Source: Chloroflexota bacterium (GTDB lineage Bacteria > Chloroflexota > Anaerolineae > Anaerolineales > Anaerolineaceae). From it: 21,417 nucleotides of DNA. The translations under genes were made by a program, and so were the position numbers. The notes under the pieces were generated by a model. The model was not told where the DNA came from. It saw only the letters and a program-made list of their open reading frames with translations, and searched no databases. Location: the NCBI GenBank assembly GCA_029265085.1, contig JAJUJY010000069.1, positions 1 through 21,417 on the forward strand, in the 5' to 3' direction. Below are positions 20,768-21,417 of this stretch, piece by piece; position 1 is the first letter of the stretch, and each line of letters begins with the position of its first letter.

Positions 20768-21417
20768 TTAATCTGCGGAAGCCTGGCTGACTTCCGGTTG
20801 GGTGGTTGAAAGGGATTCTCTCTTGGTTTTCCGCCCTTCAAAAATGCGCAGCAGGAACACACTACCCAGGATTAATGCACTACCCAGGATTTGCTGGCCG
20901 TTAAGCTGCTCACCCAATAAGAAGAAGGCAGTTAATACGGTGATGACCGGTTCCGAGGTTAAGATCAGATTAGCGGTGCTGGAGGGTAAATACGTCAGGC
21001 TGACGTTGTAAAGACCAAAGCCAATTACGGTCGGTCCAGCGGCCAGTAAGAGCAGGATGCCCCATCCGGACCAGGCATTATCCAGCCACAAGAAATCAGT
21101 AAGCTGAACCGCCGTACCGGGAATCGGAATTGGCAGTATGTTCAATAAACCAAGAAAAAGGGTATCGAACGCAAATGTATAAAAGAGTGTTGTCCAGGGA
21201 TTTAGCCCGCGCTGGGAGGCTGAACGTCCCATCAAGCTGTAGATGGCATACCAAAGACCTGACAGCACTCCGGTTATGATCCCAACCAGGTTGACCGACC
21301 AGATAGAGGGATCCATTGCCTGGGAGACAAATACACTGCCGCCCAAACAGGCCAGCACTACCAAAATCTTGATCGGAGTCAATTGTTCCTTAAGCAGCCA
21401 CCAACCCAAAAGTGCAG
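20768..21417 (-). CDS. EamA/DMT-superfamily transporter, N-terminus cut by window edge
   Basis: The frame is open to the window edge, giving 216 visible residues; the upstream part including the start is missing. It has the second half of a DMT protein: a LLKEQLTPIKILVVLACLGGSVFV helix (the end of the first EamA repeat), then a second repeat ending LGEQLNGQQILGSALILGSVFLL, typical of EamA domains. The ALLGWWLLKE at the edge is the usual end of a repeat's first helices. Full-length members have about 300 residues and 10 helices. The C-terminal tail (RKTKRESLSTTQPEVSQASAD) is polar and hydrophilic, consistent with a cytoplasmic end. Substrates in the family include metabolites and amino acids; none is assignable here. 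Confidence 0.92.
   Translation of the reverse strand, partial: ALLGWWLLKEQLTPIKILVVLACLGGSVFVSQAMDPSIWSVNLVGIITGVLSGLWYAIYSLMGRSASQRGLNPWTTLFYTFAFDTLFLGLLNILPIPIPGTAVQLTDFLWLDNAWSGWGILLLLAAGPTVIGFGLYNVSLTYLPSSTANLILTSEPVITVLTAFFLLGEQLNGQQILGSALILGSVFLLRIFEGRKTKRESLSTTQPEVSQASAD

Noticed and set aside
1..21417. CRISPR arrays, tRNA or rRNA genes, insertion sequences, integrases
   Set aside because: No regularly spaced repeats, cloverleaf, rRNA-like sequence or transposase motif was seen on either strand.

Overview
The window looks like a housekeeping and accessory stretch of a bacterial chromosome with moderate GC content. The gene mix (PocR-domain regulator, DUF1641 protein, DsrE2-like protein, many GNAT acetyltransferases, paired ABC exporters) reminds me of Chloroflexota, class Anaerolineae. 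That is an impression from family content, not a proven placement. I see no rRNA or tRNA gene, CRISPR array, insertion sequence or phage gene. Coding density is high and no gap between genes exceeds about 215 bases.

Layout. (1) 1-686, minus: the N-terminal part of a double-GNAT-like acetyltransferase, cut by the window edge. (2) 834-2315, plus: an uncharacterised 304-residue protein followed by a RimJ/RimL-type acetyltransferase. (3) 3817-2421, minus: a GNAT acetyltransferase followed by a nucleotidyltransferase with an N-terminal Cys4 zinc ribbon. (4) 4030-7637, plus: the centre of interest. A regulator joining an excisionase/BldC-like helix-turn-helix to a PocR sensory domain is followed by a sulfide:quinone oxidoreductase-like flavoprotein, a DUF1641 protein, a TusE/DsrC-family sulfur carrier and a DsrE2-like protein, and closed by a strong hairpin terminator. 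The divergent gap in front of it holds GTGA-N6-TCAC palindromes and GTTGTTAT direct repeats. (5) 13073-7709, minus: a run of nine metabolic or unknown genes (4-TM protein, HEAT-like protein, odd carbamoyltransferase, DUF3592-like membrane protein, GNAT, methyltransferase, Asp/Glu racemase, cysteine hydrolase, single-domain NIF3/YqfO-like protein). (6) 14851-13281, minus: a membrane GGDEF diguanylate cyclase followed by an AadA-like nucleotidyltransferase. (7) 18519-14914, minus: two ABC exporter half-transporters whose motifs fit a heterodimer with one degenerate ATP site. (8) 20626-18656, minus: an MFS transporter and a YkgJ-like cysteine-rich protein. (9) 21417-20768, minus: the C-terminal part of an EamA/DMT transporter, with its own terminator.

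How the genes may work together. The most coherent unit is the sulfur operon. The flavoprotein would oxidise sulfide, pass electrons to the quinone pool and leave sulfane sulfur. TusE/DsrC-like and DsrE2-like proteins are thiol sulfur carriers that could accept and route it. The DUF1641 protein may be a structural or membrane partner of the flavoprotein. The PocR-domain regulator would tune the set. No TusA, rhodanese, Hdr-like or Dsr reductase gene lies in the window, so the end acceptor is unknown. The remaining genes are mostly small-molecule modifying enzymes and exporters with no evident shared pathway.
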